Shown here: positions 36,308 to 45,428 of the stretch, one piece after another
Layout of the letters: each line of letters starts with the position of its first letter
How positions within the stretch are numbered: the first letter of the stretch is position 1
Assembly (NCBI RefSeq): GCF_019331775.1
Contig: NZ_JAHBBD010000003.1
Span: forward strand, 1-64,000
Source: Bifidobacterium phasiani
Lineage (GTDB): Bacteria; Actinomycetota; Actinomycetes; Actinomycetales; Bifidobacteriaceae
Length of the DNA stretch: 64,000 nucleotides
Reading direction: 5' to 3'
Translations under genes and position numbers: made by a program
Notes under the pieces: generated by a model
Told to the model about the DNA's origin: nothing
Database searches by the model: none
What the model saw: only the letters and a program-made list of their open reading frames with translations

Positions 36308-37633
36308 TCAGACCGCGACCTCCTGCAGGCTGCGGGTGCTTTCGCGCTCGCGCGAGCGGCGCGTCGCCCACATGCCGAACGCGACGAGCGCCAGCAGCGC
36401 CGTGCACGCCACCCACAGCGTGCGCCCGCCGGCGTGGCTGATGACCCAGCCGCCGGCCAGCGGCGCGAACGCGATAGACAGCGACTGCAGCACGTTGTAC
36501 ACGCCCTGGTAGGTGCCGCGCGCCTGCGCCGGCGCCATCGCCGCCACCGTCGTCGTGGCGATCGGGAACGTGCCGAGCTCGCCCAGCGTCCACAGCACGG
36601 TGGCGAGCGCGAACCCGCCCCACGAGTCGGCCACGATCTGCAGCGCGTAGCCGGCCACGGTCACGGCCAGGCCGCAGACGAGCACGCGCGAGTTGCCCAT
36701 GCGGCGGAACAGCCGCATCATCGGGATCTGCAGCAGGCACAGCATGCCGCCGTTGATGCTCAGCAGGATCGAGTACTCGCCGGTGCCCATGCCCAGGTCG
36801 GTCATCGCGATCGGCAGGCTGCTGGTGCTCTGGAAGTAGGCGATGAAGTAGCCGAACATCAGCATGACGAACGCAAGGAACGGCACGTCGGAGAGCACAC
36901 GGCGGTAGTTGGACAGCATCGACGCCCCGGCGGGGGCCGCCGCGTCCGGCCCCGAGGGCTCCGCGGGGGCCGCGCCGGCGCCCGCACGATTCCCGCAGGC
37001 CTCGCGCCCGCCGCCGGCGGCCGGGGCCAGCAGGCCGTGCACGCGCGCCTCGTGGAAGAACACGGCCAGCAGCGCCGTCACGCCGACCAGCACCGCGGCC
37101 TCGACGTAGAACATCAGCGCGTAGGAGACCCGCACCAGCTGGTTGGCGACGACCGGACCGATCGCGTAGCCGAAGTTGATCGCCCACGACTGCAGCGTGT
37201 AGGCGCGCTGCCGGCTCTCGGGCGGCACCACGTCGGCGATGTACGCGGCGATGGCCGGGCTGGCCAGCGAGGAGACCGCGCCGTAGGCGAACAGCGCCAC
37301 GCCCAGCGCGACCGGATCGGCGAGCGCCGAGACGACCAGCAGCGTCGCCGCGGCGCCGAGCTCGCCGACCACGATCATCGGCTGGCGCCCGAAGCGGTCG
37401 GACAGCGCGCCGCCGAACAGGCAGCCGACGATCGAGCCGAAGCCGTACATCGACACGACGGTGCCGACGACGCCCTCGTCGATATGCAGGTCGGACACCA
37501 GGTAGATCGACAGGAACGAGGTGACGAAGCGGCCCATCCACAGGATCAGAATCGCCAGCCACAGCCCCCAGTACAGCATGGGCAGCCCGAACGGGGCACG
37601 GCGCGCCCCGGCGCCCTTCGTCGATACGGCCAT
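36308..37633 (-). CDS. MFS transporter
   Basis: 441-residue membrane transporter with about 12 helices and the loop motif GGALSDRFGRQPMI. The central cytoplasmic loop (about residues 205-245) is Ala/Gly/Pro-rich. Sugar-efflux- or drug-efflux-like MFS; substrate unknown. Convergent with the preceding MFS gene, sharing only 37 bp between stops. Confidence 0.88.
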   Translation of the reverse strand: MAVSTKGAGARRAPFGLPMLYWGLWLAILILWMGRFVTSFLSIYLVSDLHIDEGVVGTVVSMYGFGSIVGCLFGGALSDRFGRQPMIVVGELGAAATLLVVSALADPVALGVALFAYGAVSSLASPAIAAYIADVVPPESRQRAYTLQSWAINFGYAIGPVVANQLVRVSYALMFYVEAAVLVGVTALLAVFFHEARVHGLLAPAAGGGREACGNRAGAGAAPAEPSGPDAAAPAGASMLSNYRRVLSDVPFLAFVMLMFGYFIAYFQSTSSLPIAMTDLGMGTGEYSILLSINGGMLCLLQIPMMRLFRRMGNSRVLVCGLAVTVAGYALQIVADSWGGFALATVLWTLGELGTFPIATTTVAAMAPAQARGTYQGVYNVLQSLSIAFAPLAGGWVISHAGGRTLWVACTALLALVAFGMWATRRSRERESTRSLQEVAV

Positions 37634-37696
37634 CTCGCTCTCCGTCGTCGTCTCTCGAACCTGTCAGTACACAAACCAGACCAGTGTATATCGGCG

Positions 37697-37744
37697 CGCG
37701 TCCGGCGCGCCCGCGCCCGCCCGGCCGCGCGGGCGCGCCGGTTG
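37697..37744. repeat. Very GC-rich hairpin
   Basis: CCGGCGCGCCCGCGC / GCGCGGGCGCGCCGG stem in the 135 bp between the divergent MFS and rlmB genes. It may affect transcription of either; function unknown. Confidence 0.5.
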
Positions 37745-37768
37745 AGGGGTGCTGGGAGAATGGAACCT

Positions 37769-38761
37769 ATGGTTACGAAGAAAGGACCGACCAAGGGGTC
37801 GGGTGGCAAGCATCGCAACGCGCTCAGGGGCAAGGGGCCGACGCCCAAGGCCGAGGACCGCGTCTACCACAAGGCGTACCGCGCCAAGAAGGCCGCGGAC
37901 CGCCGCAAGATGGCCGACCCGCGACTGGCCGCACGCCGTCGCGCGGCCAAGTTCACGTCGGACTCCGACGATCTGGTCATCGGCCGCAACGCCGTGCTCG
38001 AGGCGCTGCGCGTCGGCGTGCCGTCGTCGACGCTGTACATCGCGACCCGCATCGAGCACGACGACCGCACGCGCGACATCGTGCGCCTCGCCGGCACGCA
38101 GGGGCTGAACCTGATGGAGGCCGACCGCCTGGAGATGGACCGCCTCGCGCGTTCCAGCAACCACCAGGGCGTGGTGCTCAAGGTGCAGCCGTTCCAGTAC
38201 AGCTCGCTGCACGAGCTGGTCGAGCGCGCCGACAAGAAGGCCAAGTCCCTGGACGGCGTGAACTCGCAGGCCATGCGCCTCGCCTCGCGCCCGCTGTTCA
38301 TCGCGCTCGACGGCGTGACCGACCCGCAGAACCTGGGCGCCGTAATCCGTTCCGCCGCCGCGTTCGGCGCGAACGGCGTCATCCTGCCGGAGCGCCGCTC
38401 GGCCTCGGTGACGGCCGCCGCGTGGAAGGTGTCGGCCGGCGCGGCCGCGCACATGCCGGTGGCGCGCGTGGTGAACCTGACCAAGGCGATCGAAAGCCTC
38501 AAGGAACGCGGCTACTATGCGGTCGCGCTCGACGGCGGCGGCGACAAGCTCGTCGGCGAGACCGGTTTCGAGACCGATCCGCTGATCGTGGTGCTCGGCT
38601 CGGAGGGCAAGGGCGTCAGCCGCCTGGTCCGCGAGACGTGCGACGCGGTCGCCGGCATCCCGATCTCCGACATGGTGGAGTCCCTGAACGCGTCCGTCGC
38701 CGCGGGCATCAGCCTGTACGCGGTCGCCCGCGCCCGCCGCGAGGCCGCGGCGGCGCAGTAG
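37769..38761 (+). CDS. rlmB: 23S rRNA 2'-O-ribose methyltransferase (RlmB/TrmH-like SPOUT)
   Basis: 330-residue SPOUT methyltransferase that probably methylates G2251 of 23S rRNA. The C-terminal domain carries NLGAVIRSAAAFGANGVIL, VLGSEGKGVSRL and SLNASVAAGISLY, the knotted SAM site. An N-terminal substrate-binding domain (IGRNAVLEAL) is preceded by about 60 basic residues typical of actinobacterial forms. Two ATGs, 37760 and 37769; the second has better spacing to GGGAG. Ends in a clear terminator. Confidence 0.88.
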   Translation: MVTKKGPTKGSGGKHRNALRGKGPTPKAEDRVYHKAYRAKKAADRRKMADPRLAARRRAAKFTSDSDDLVIGRNAVLEALRVGVPSSTLYIATRIEHDDRTRDIVRLAGTQGLNLMEADRLEMDRLARSSNHQGVVLKVQPFQYSSLHELVERADKKAKSLDGVNSQAMRLASRPLFIALDGVTDPQNLGAVIRSAAAFGANGVILPERRSASVTAAAWKVSAGAAAHMPVARVVNLTKAIESLKERGYYAVALDGGGDKLVGETGFETDPLIVVLGSEGKGVSRLVRETCDAVAGIPISDMVESLNASVAAGISLYAVARARREAAAAQ

Positions 38762-38814
38762 ACGTTCCGTCCGCTCTCGCATACGGCGGCAACGCATCCG
38801 CCCCCGCATACGGC

Positions 38815-38860
38815 AGCGGCCGTGCGTCCCGGTTCGTCGGGACGCACGGCCGCTTTCGTT
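38815..38860 (+). terminator. Terminator of rlmB
   Basis: AGCGGCCGTGCGTCCCG / CGGGACGCACGGCCGCT, a 17-bp stem with a 6-nt loop followed by TTTCGTTT. Confidence 0.85.
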
Positions 38861-38926
38861 TACGCGCAGGCGCCTAGCGCTTGGGGTGGGTCGCCACGCC
38901 GGTGCGGGCGATGCCGGCGACCGTGC

Positions 38927-40357
38927 TCAGTGGCTCCACACCGCCGCGTCGGGGTCGTCCTCCGGGTTGTAGCCGTCGTCGTCCGCGGAGCCCACGGAGC
39001 CGACCGTGTCGTAGGTCGCCTCGTCGTCGATGACGCCGGAGTCGGCGTCGGCGTTGATCGCGTCCATCACCGAATCGTCGATCTTGTACTTCGGCAGCAC
39101 GCTGGCGATGTAGCTTTCGACGGCCTCGTCCATCGGCACGTCGTGCCCGGCCTGCTCGGCGAGGAACCAGCGGTGCGTCAGCACCTCGTGGAAGAACTGC
39201 GCCGGCTCGATCTGCGAGCGGTACTCGGCCGGAATCATGCGCACGGTCGGCTCGAAGACCTCGCGCATCCAGTCGGTCGCCACGATCTCCATGTCCTCGC
39301 CCTGGCGCCACGTCGAGGCGCGGTAGGCGTCGAGGTCGTTGAGCAGGCGCTTGGCCTGGTTCTCCTGCACGTCGAGGCCGGTGAGGCGCAGCAGCTTGCG
39401 CGACGCATAGCCGGCGTCCACGACGCGCGGGCGCACCAGCACGCGGTTGCCGTCCGGCGTGGTGTTCATCTCCAGCTCGTCGACGTCGAAGCCCAGCTCG
39501 TTGAGCTTGTTCACGCGCTTCTCGATCTTCCACATCTCGTCGGGGCTGAAGCTGTCGACGTCGGTCAGCGCGCTCCACAGCGAATGGTAGCGGTCGACCA
39601 GGCGGTTGCCCACCTCGACCTCGTCGACCTCGCTCGGCAGCAGCGAACCCGAGCTCAGATCCATAAGCTCGCCGATGATGTTCGTGCGGGCCAGGTCGAT
39701 GTCGTACTCGCGCTGGCCCTCGGTCAGCCGCACATGCAGGTCGCCGGTCTCGGCGTCGACCAGGAACGCGGAGAACGCGTCCGCGTCACGCAGGAACAGG
39801 ACGTTCGACAGCGACACGTCGCCCCAGTAGAAGCCGGCCAGGTGCAGCCGCACCATCAGCACGGCGAGCGCGTCGATCAGCCGCTCGGCGGTGTCCGGGC
39901 GCAGGTTGCGGGCGAACAGCGCACGGTACGGCAGCGAGAACTTCAGATGCTTGGTCACGAGGATCGCCTCGAGCGGCTCGCCATCGCGATTGTGCCGGCC
40001 CGTCACGACGGCGATCGGCTCGACGGTCGGCAGCTCCAGCTTCTCCAGCCGGCGCAGCAGCTCGTACTCGCGCTCGGCGACGTTGCGGGTGATCTCCTTC
40101 ATCGCGTACACCTCGTCGCCGACGCGCACGAAGCGCACGACGTGGCGGGAGATGCCGCGCGGCAGATTCGCCAGCAGATCCTCCGGCCAGGTCGCCAGCG
40201 GCTTCTCCCACGGCAGCGTGAACATCCTCGGATTCGAACTCGCCGCAGTGATCTTCAACGCCTGCGGCTCCGCGGTCGGCGGTGCGGTCGGGTCGGCCTT
40301 CACGGAGGTCGCCTTCAGCACACGCGGATCCATCTGGTTCAGATCTGTGATTTCCAT
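38927..40357 (-). CDS. DUF4032 kinase-like protein
   Basis: 476-residue protein of the actinobacterial DUF4032 family. The first half resembles lipopolysaccharide-kinase-like folds (AMKEI as the Lys strand, GDVSLSNVLF as the catalytic-loop-like segment, VDAETGD as the metal-site-like segment), so ATP binding is plausible. The second half is the DUF4032 domain. An acidic tail (DDEATYDTVGSVGSADDDG) closes it. Start at 40357 (MEITDLNQ) rather than 30 nt upstream. Function unknown. Confidence 0.82.
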   Translation of the reverse strand: MEITDLNQMDPRVLKATSVKADPTAPPTAEPQALKITAASSNPRMFTLPWEKPLATWPEDLLANLPRGISRHVVRFVRVGDEVYAMKEITRNVAEREYELLRRLEKLELPTVEPIAVVTGRHNRDGEPLEAILVTKHLKFSLPYRALFARNLRPDTAERLIDALAVLMVRLHLAGFYWGDVSLSNVLFLRDADAFSAFLVDAETGDLHVRLTEGQREYDIDLARTNIIGELMDLSSGSLLPSEVDEVEVGNRLVDRYHSLWSALTDVDSFSPDEMWKIEKRVNKLNELGFDVDELEMNTTPDGNRVLVRPRVVDAGYASRKLLRLTGLDVQENQAKRLLNDLDAYRASTWRQGEDMEIVATDWMREVFEPTVRMIPAEYRSQIEPAQFFHEVLTHRWFLAEQAGHDVPMDEAVESYIASVLPKYKIDDSVMDAINADADSGVIDDEATYDTVGSVGSADDDGYNPEDDPDAAVWSH

Positions 40358-41114
40358 AGCCTCTAATGTAACCCGCACTCCGGGCAACTCGCCCGGTGCG
40401 GCCGGCGGGCGGCGCAGTCCTCACCAAACCTTGCCAAACCGCGCGACCGCCGTCCGTCCCGCCCGCCCGGCAGCCGCCCGTCCGCCCGTTCGACAGCCAT
40501 CCGTTCCGCCCATGCGACCGCCGCCCATCCACCCGCGCGGCAGCCGCCCATTCGGTGTTCCAGTGCTCGGGGCCGACGCGGGCCGGCGCGAGTATCGTCG
40601 GCACCATGCGACCGGATGGTCGGCCCCCAACGCATGGAATCCAGTGCCGGAGTAGGCGGCCGAACAGACCGACGCGGCCGGCATTCCAACGAGCGAACCC
40701 CGGTACCCACCGCTCCCCCTCTTCACCCGTCAACGTCCGAAGAAGCCCGTGACCACGGCCCGGCGACGGCCAGCGTCGGTTTGGGTTGATAAACAACGTC
40801 GCGACTGCGTTTTACCTGGCACTGGGCGACGCTCAGTGTCGGTTCGGTAGCAGCCATGCCTCCGCAAGTGCTACGGAATCGACGCCCGCGCAGAAGACAT
40901 CCGGAACACGTGCGCGGCATCGCCCGCAACGCCCCCATCACACATTGTGCGTTGGGGGCACGGGCGGAATTTATGGGAAACGGCGCGATTCGGAGTCGAT
41001 GCTTAGCGCACATTGTGCATTGGACAGATCGTGCTGGCGGGACTAGGGGCCGGACATGACCGGACTGCGCAAGCAGATTCTGGACAGGGCGCGCGGACGG
41101 GGCTGCGGCGGGCA
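40358..41114. other. Repeat-bearing intergenic region
   Basis: About 760 bp. 40430-40560 is a C-rich run of degenerate CCGCCCGTCCGCCC-type units. An R repeat (40773-40886) and two copies of CACATTGTGC (40941, 41009) follow. No gene is supported. Confidence 0.6.
40773..40886 (+). repeat. R repeat, copy R3
   Basis: 114 bp: AGCGTCGGTTTGGGTTGATA at the left end, ACTGCGTTTTACC in the middle, then hairpin arms around CACTGGGCGACGCTCAGTG and GTCGGTTCGGTAGCA/GTGCTACGGAATCGAC. Same order and orientation as R2. Confidence 0.75.
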
Positions 41115-41146
41115 TAAAAAAGGCTCCGCAGCCATGCGGAGCCTTT
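41115..41146 (-). terminator. Terminator of msiK
   Basis: On the minus strand AAAGGCTCCGC / GCGGAGCCTTTTTT, a strong stem ending in six T. A second hairpin, TTGGCGGGACC/GGTCCCGCCAA (41189-41215), lies between it and the msiK stop. Confidence 0.88.
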
Positions 41147-41221
41147 CCAACGAGGCCAAAGAGAGGAAGAGAATGCCTCGTTTAATGGTTGGCGGGACCC
41201 GATGGGTCCCGCCAAGCATCA

Positions 41222-42349
41222 TTAGTTCAGACGCAGCTCGGTCGACGGAGCGAACAGGTGCATCTTGGTCGGGTCGATCTTGATCTTGACCGTGTCGCCG
41301 ATCTTCGGCAGCTTACGCGGGTTCACACGAACCGTGGTGAGCTTGTTCTGATCGGACATCATCGTGGAGGCCTCGGCGGCCGAGCCATCGGTGACGATGT
41401 TGCCGTAGATGTAGCCGTCGGAGCCCAGGTCCTCGACGTTGACGACCTTCAGCGAGAAGGCGTTCGGGTCGTCGGAGGCGGCGAGGTCGGCGTCCTCCGG
41501 ACGGAAGCCGACGATGATCTGGCCCTTGTCCTCGGCGGTCAGCTTGGCGACGGCCTCGCGCGGCAGGTCGACGGTGTCCTCGCCGATCTTCGCCTGGCCG
41601 TTGACGACCGGGTGGGCGTTGATGTTCATCGACGGGGAGCCGATGAAGCCGGCCACGAAGACGTTCGCCGGGTGATCGTACAGCTCGGTCGGGGCGCCGA
41701 CCTGCTGCAGGATGCCGAGCTTGATGACGGCGATGCGGTCGCCCATCGTCAGGGCCTCGGTCTGATCGTGGGTCACGTACAGGGTGGTGACGCCCAGCTG
41801 GCGCTGCAGAGCGGCGATCTGAGTACGGGTCTGCACACGGAGCTTCGCATCGAGGTTCGACAGCGGCTCGTCCATGAGGAAGACCTTCGGCTCACGCACG
41901 ATGGCGCGGCCCATGGCGACGCGCTGACGCTGACCACCGGACAGAGCCTTCGGCTTGCGGTCGAGGTACTCGGTCAGGTCGAGGATCTGGGCGGCCTTCT
42001 CGACGCGCTTGCGGATCTCGTCCTTCGGGGTGCCGGCGATCTTCAGGGCGAAGCCCATGTTGTCGGCGACGGTCATGTGCGGGTACAGAGCGTAGTTCTG
42101 GAACACCATGGCGATGTCGCGGTCCTTCGGCTGCATCGTGGTGACATCCTTGCCACCGATGAGGATGCGGCCCTTGTTGACCTCTTCCAGACCGGCGAGC
42201 ATACGAAGCGTGGTGGACTTGCCGCAGCCGGAGGGGCCAACCAGAACGAGGAACTCGCCGTCCTTGATATCCAGATTCAGATCATCCACCGAGGGCTTGT
42301 CGTTGCCGGGGTAGATACGAGTGACATGGTCAAATACGACTTCTGCCAT
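41222..42349 (-). CDS. msiK: MsiK/UgpC-type sugar ABC transporter ATPase
   Basis: 375-residue ATPase with Walker [10 protein letters not shown], signature LSGGQ, Walker B VFLMDEP and a C-terminal regulatory TOBE-like domain ([10 protein letters not shown]). Such proteins power several carbohydrate-uptake-1 importers encoded elsewhere without their own ATPase, as are both importers in this window. The start at 42349 has GAAAGGA about 10 nt upstream. It is a monocistronic gene with its own terminator and no binding protein or permease next to it, supporting a shared role. Confidence 0.92.
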   Translation of the reverse strand: MAEVVFDHVTRIYPGNDKPSVDDLNLDIKDGEFLVLVGPSGCGKSTTLRMLAGLEEVNKGRILIGGKDVTTMQPKDRDIAMVFQNYALYPHMTVADNMGFALKIAGTPKDEIRKRVEKAAQILDLTEYLDRKPKALSGGQRQRVAMGRAIVREPKVFLMDEPLSNLDAKLRVQTRTQIAALQRQLGVTTLYVTHDQTEALTMGDRIAVIKLGILQQVGAPTELYDHPANVFVAGFIGSPSMNINAHPVVNGQAKIGEDTVDLPREAVAKLTAEDKGQIIVGFRPEDADLAASDDPNAFSLKVVNVEDLGSDGYIYGNIVTDGSAAEASTMMSDQNKLTTVRVNPRKLPKIGDTVKIKIDPTKMHLFAPSTELRLN

Positions 42350-42973
42350 GATATATGTCATCCTTTCAGAGGCAGGTACGTGCCTCACGATCCGTTGTGG
42401 AAGGTGGTTATCGCTGTGCCGAGGTCCACGGCGGCCTACTTCGGAAACCGCAGACTCCAGCGTTTACTTTTTTCCGGTCCATTGAAGGTTCTCTTCGTTG
42501 AGCCACGCTCCACTATACACCAGTCATCGGATTTGGCAACCGGAGTGTTCCGCCGAATATATGGTCAGCATCCGCCGCCGTGCCCAACGGCGATGCTCCG
42601 CAAGCATCGAGCTTTGTGCTCCATAATGGGGAACTATGCCATTCACTCACCCGGCGCCCTGCGTCCGCGATCCGGACCGCAGGCCGCGCCGCCCCGCCTG
42701 TAGGCCGCCCCCGACCGCACCCGACCGGCACTCGTGATGTAACGTTTTAGCAACACGCCGACGCAACCCCTGCAAACCTTGGGATTCGCGGAATGCCGCG
42801 GTTTTCTCCACTATCATGGGAACCACGCGGAACGCACCCGCCGCAGTGGCCGTTTCGCCAGGCTGTATTGCTAACCGATCAAAGATGAAACGGCGGCAGC
42901 CGCCGAGTCTCCGGGCCGACCACTTTGCCCGGGCTCACGCCCTCCGCGAGAGGGCTTTTGCAGGGAGGAAACA
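42350..42973. other. Divergent regulatory region, msiK and nucleoside operon
   Basis: 624 bp without a supported gene. Two TTGCTAA half-sites (42747-42753 on the minus strand, 42868-42874 on the plus strand) and an inverted repeat CCGTTTCGCC/GATGAAACGG around 42850-42892 may regulate the nucleoside operon. A GC hairpin CGGGCCGACC..GCCCG lies around 42914-42933. Confidence 0.5.
42747..42881 (+). promoter_or_regulatory. Candidate LacI/RbsR-type operators of the nucleoside operon
   Basis: GTAACGTTTTAGCAACA (42740-42754) and TTGCTAACCGATCAAAG (42868-42884) each contain TTGCTAA next to a central CG, as in RbsR/LacI-family sites. Each is only partly palindromic. No regulator gene is adjacent. Confidence 0.4.
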
Positions 42974-43933
42974 ATGACGAAGAAACTCATTCTCGATCTC
43001 GACACCGGCGTCGACGACGCGCTGGCCATCTCCTACGCCCTCGGCAGTCCCGAGGTCGAACTCATCGGCATCACCGGCACCTACGGCAACGTGCTGCTGG
43101 AGCAGGGCGTGCGCAACGCCCTGGCCATCACCGACCTGCTCGGCCACCCCGAGGTCAGGGTCTACAAGGGCCTGCCCCACGCCAGCACCGCCGACGGCTT
43201 CGAGGTGCTCGAGGTCTCCAAGTTCATCCACGGCAACAACGGCATCGGCGACGTCGACATCCCCGACTCCGACCGCGACGCCGAGACCGAGCCCGCGGTC
43301 GACTTCATCATCGACGCGGTCAAGACCTACGGCAAGGACCTCGTCTACGTGCCGACCGGCCCGATGACCAACATCGCCGCGGCCATCCGCAAGGCCCCGG
43401 AGATCAGGGACGAGATCGGCGGGATCGTGCTGATGGGCGGCGCGCTCACCGTCTGCGGCAACGTCAACTGCTGCGTCGAGGCGAACATCTCGCAGGACCC
43501 GGACGCCGCCGACTACCTGTTCCGCTCCGGCGCCCCGGCCACGATGGTCGGCCTCGACGTGACGCTGCAGACGCTGCTGACCTACGAGGAGACCAGGCGG
43601 TGGCGCGAGCTGGGCACCAAGGCCGGCGCGTTCCTGGCCGACATGACCGATTTCTACATCAAGGCCTACGAGACCACCTCGCCGCATCTGGGCGGCTGTG
43701 GCCTGCACGACCCGCTCGCGGTGGGCGTGGCCGTCGACCCGACGCTGGTCACCACGCTGCCGATGAACATGCAGGTGGACGTCGAGGGCCCGACCCGCGG
43801 CCGCACCATCGGCGACAACACCCGCCTGAACGACCCGGTCAAGACCATGCAGGTGGCCGTCGGCGTCGACGTGCCGCGCTTCCTGGACGAGTTCATGACC
43901 CGCATCACCGGCCTCGCCGAGTCCGCCGCCTGA
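42974..43933 (+). CDS. Nucleoside hydrolase
   Basis: 319-residue enzyme that splits nucleosides into base and ribose. The N-terminal DLDTGVDDA (D8, D10, D14, D15) binds the Ca2+ and ribose; HDPLA near residue 240 supplies another ligand. Length and motifs fit the IunH/RihC family; base preference is unknown. The start has GGGAGGA. First gene of an operon with an MFS transporter and a ribokinase, which together would import a nucleoside, cleave it and phosphorylate the ribose. Confidence 0.92.
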   Translation: MTKKLILDLDTGVDDALAISYALGSPEVELIGITGTYGNVLLEQGVRNALAITDLLGHPEVRVYKGLPHASTADGFEVLEVSKFIHGNNGIGDVDIPDSDRDAETEPAVDFIIDAVKTYGKDLVYVPTGPMTNIAAAIRKAPEIRDEIGGIVLMGGALTVCGNVNCCVEANISQDPDAADYLFRSGAPATMVGLDVTLQTLLTYEETRRWRELGTKAGAFLADMTDFYIKAYETTSPHLGGCGLHDPLAVGVAVDPTLVTTLPMNMQVDVEGPTRGRTIGDNTRLNDPVKTMQVAVGVDVPRFLDEFMTRITGLAESAA

Positions 43934-43984
43934 CCGCGACCGGCCGCACCGCACACGCAAGCAAGAAAGGAATCAAGGACAATC

Positions 43985-45388
43985 ATGGCTGAGACCACCC
44001 CCGCAGTCGCGAATGATGTCGATGACGCCACCAACCGGATGGCCATCAGGGCGCTGATCCCCCTGCTCATCACCTTCGTCCTGGGCACATTGTGCCTCCA
44101 GGGCTTCAACCTCGTGTTCCAGCAGGTCGGCGCGGACGTCGGCGCGCCCGACCAGGCCTCGCTGATCACCGCGTTCCCGAGCCTCGTGCTCGGCATCGTC
44201 TGCTTCATCTACGGCTCGCTCGGCGACTTCATCTCGCTGCGCAAGCTCGTCACCGTCGGTCTGATCGTGCTGTTCGTCGGCTCGCTGTTCGGCTTCTTCG
44301 CCAACTACTTCCTGCCGGCGAACCTGTGGACCGTCATCATCGCGCGCGTGCTGCAGACCGCCGGCGAGCAGGTCGCGGGCTCCGCGTTCCTGGTCGTGGC
44401 GACCAAGTACCTGAAGAACTCGCTCAAGGTGATCTTCTTCGGCCTGTACACCGCCGCCTACCAGCTCTCCGCCTCGATCGGCGTGTTCGCCGCGGGCTTC
44501 CTGAGCACCATCAGCTGGCAGTTCCTGTTCCTGATCCCGGCGGTCACCATCCTCTTCCTGCCGATCCTGCTCAGGAACCTGCCCAGCAGCAACGGCAACG
44601 GCGACAGGATCGACGCCGCCGGCTTCGTCATCTTCGGCGTGGCCACCGCGTTCCTGACGCTGTTCTTCTCGTACATGAGCTGGTGGATGCTCCTCGTGGC
44701 CGCCGTGCTGTTCATCGGCTTCGGCGTCTACATCTCCAAGGCGAAGAACCCGTTCATCACCCCGGCGTTCTTCAAGAACACCCGCTGGCTGATGGCCATC
44801 TCGCTGATCGCGCTGTTCTACTTCACCAACTACGTCGTCTCCCCGTTCTACAACGCCATCGGCGGCGCGCTGTACGGCATGGACTCCTCGCAGGTCTCCA
44901 CCTACCTGGTGTGGGCGTTCGTCTGCGCCGCGGTCGTGGGCACCTCCTCGGGCGCCATCGTCGGCAAGATCGGCCGCCAGGCCGCCATCATCACCGCGGC
45001 CTGCCTGATCATGTGCGGCTTCGCCGGCGCGGCGTTCTGCGTGGACAAGGGCTTCCTGGCGCTGACGCTGTGCGCCTGCGTGCTGTACTGCGGCGTCGGC
45101 CTGCTGTACTCGCCGGTCGTCAGCACCGTGCTGGGCACGCTGACCACCGAGGAGTCGGGCCGCGGCGTCGGCCTGAACGACCTGGTGATGAACGTCTCCC
45201 CGTCCATCGGCATCGCCATCTTCGGCAGCCTGCTGGCGACGGTCCCGGCCGAGGGATCCAGCATCGTGGGCACCGCCGGCGCCGCCGCGGGCTACTCGAA
45301 CCTGCTGCTCATCGCGGCAGCGGTCATCCTGCTCGGCCTGATCGTCTACCTGGTCTTCCGCAAGCACATCTACGGAACGGCCAAGTAG
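43985..45388 (+). CDS. MFS transporter of the nucleoside operon (14-helix type)
   Basis: 467-residue membrane protein with around 14 predicted helices, DHA2-like. It lies 51 nt after the nucleoside hydrolase with AAAGGA upstream of the ATG. Context suggests nucleoside uptake or base export; sequence similarity alone would say drug exporter. A CACATTGTG word occurs inside its coding sequence at about 44087. Confidence 0.85.
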   Translation: MAETTPAVANDVDDATNRMAIRALIPLLITFVLGTLCLQGFNLVFQQVGADVGAPDQASLITAFPSLVLGIVCFIYGSLGDFISLRKLVTVGLIVLFVGSLFGFFANYFLPANLWTVIIARVLQTAGEQVAGSAFLVVATKYLKNSLKVIFFGLYTAAYQLSASIGVFAAGFLSTISWQFLFLIPAVTILFLPILLRNLPSSNGNGDRIDAAGFVIFGVATAFLTLFFSYMSWWMLLVAAVLFIGFGVYISKAKNPFITPAFFKNTRWLMAISLIALFYFTNYVVSPFYNAIGGALYGMDSSQVSTYLVWAFVCAAVVGTSSGAIVGKIGRQAAIITAACLIMCGFAGAAFCVDKGFLALTLCACVLYCGVGLLYSPVVSTVLGTLTTEESGRGVGLNDLVMNVSPSIGIAIFGSLLATVPAEGSSIVGTAGAAAGYSNLLLIAAAVILLGLIVYLVFRKHIYGTAK

Positions 45389-45428
45389 GCGCGCCGACAC
45401 CCGCCACTATCGAAGGAGAGAAGCAACC

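Noticed and set aside
37640..37760. Possible tRNA or small RNA between MFS and rlmB
   Set aside because: The GC hairpin does not fit a cloverleaf and no anticodon arm or T-loop is seen. No tRNA was recognised anywhere in the window.
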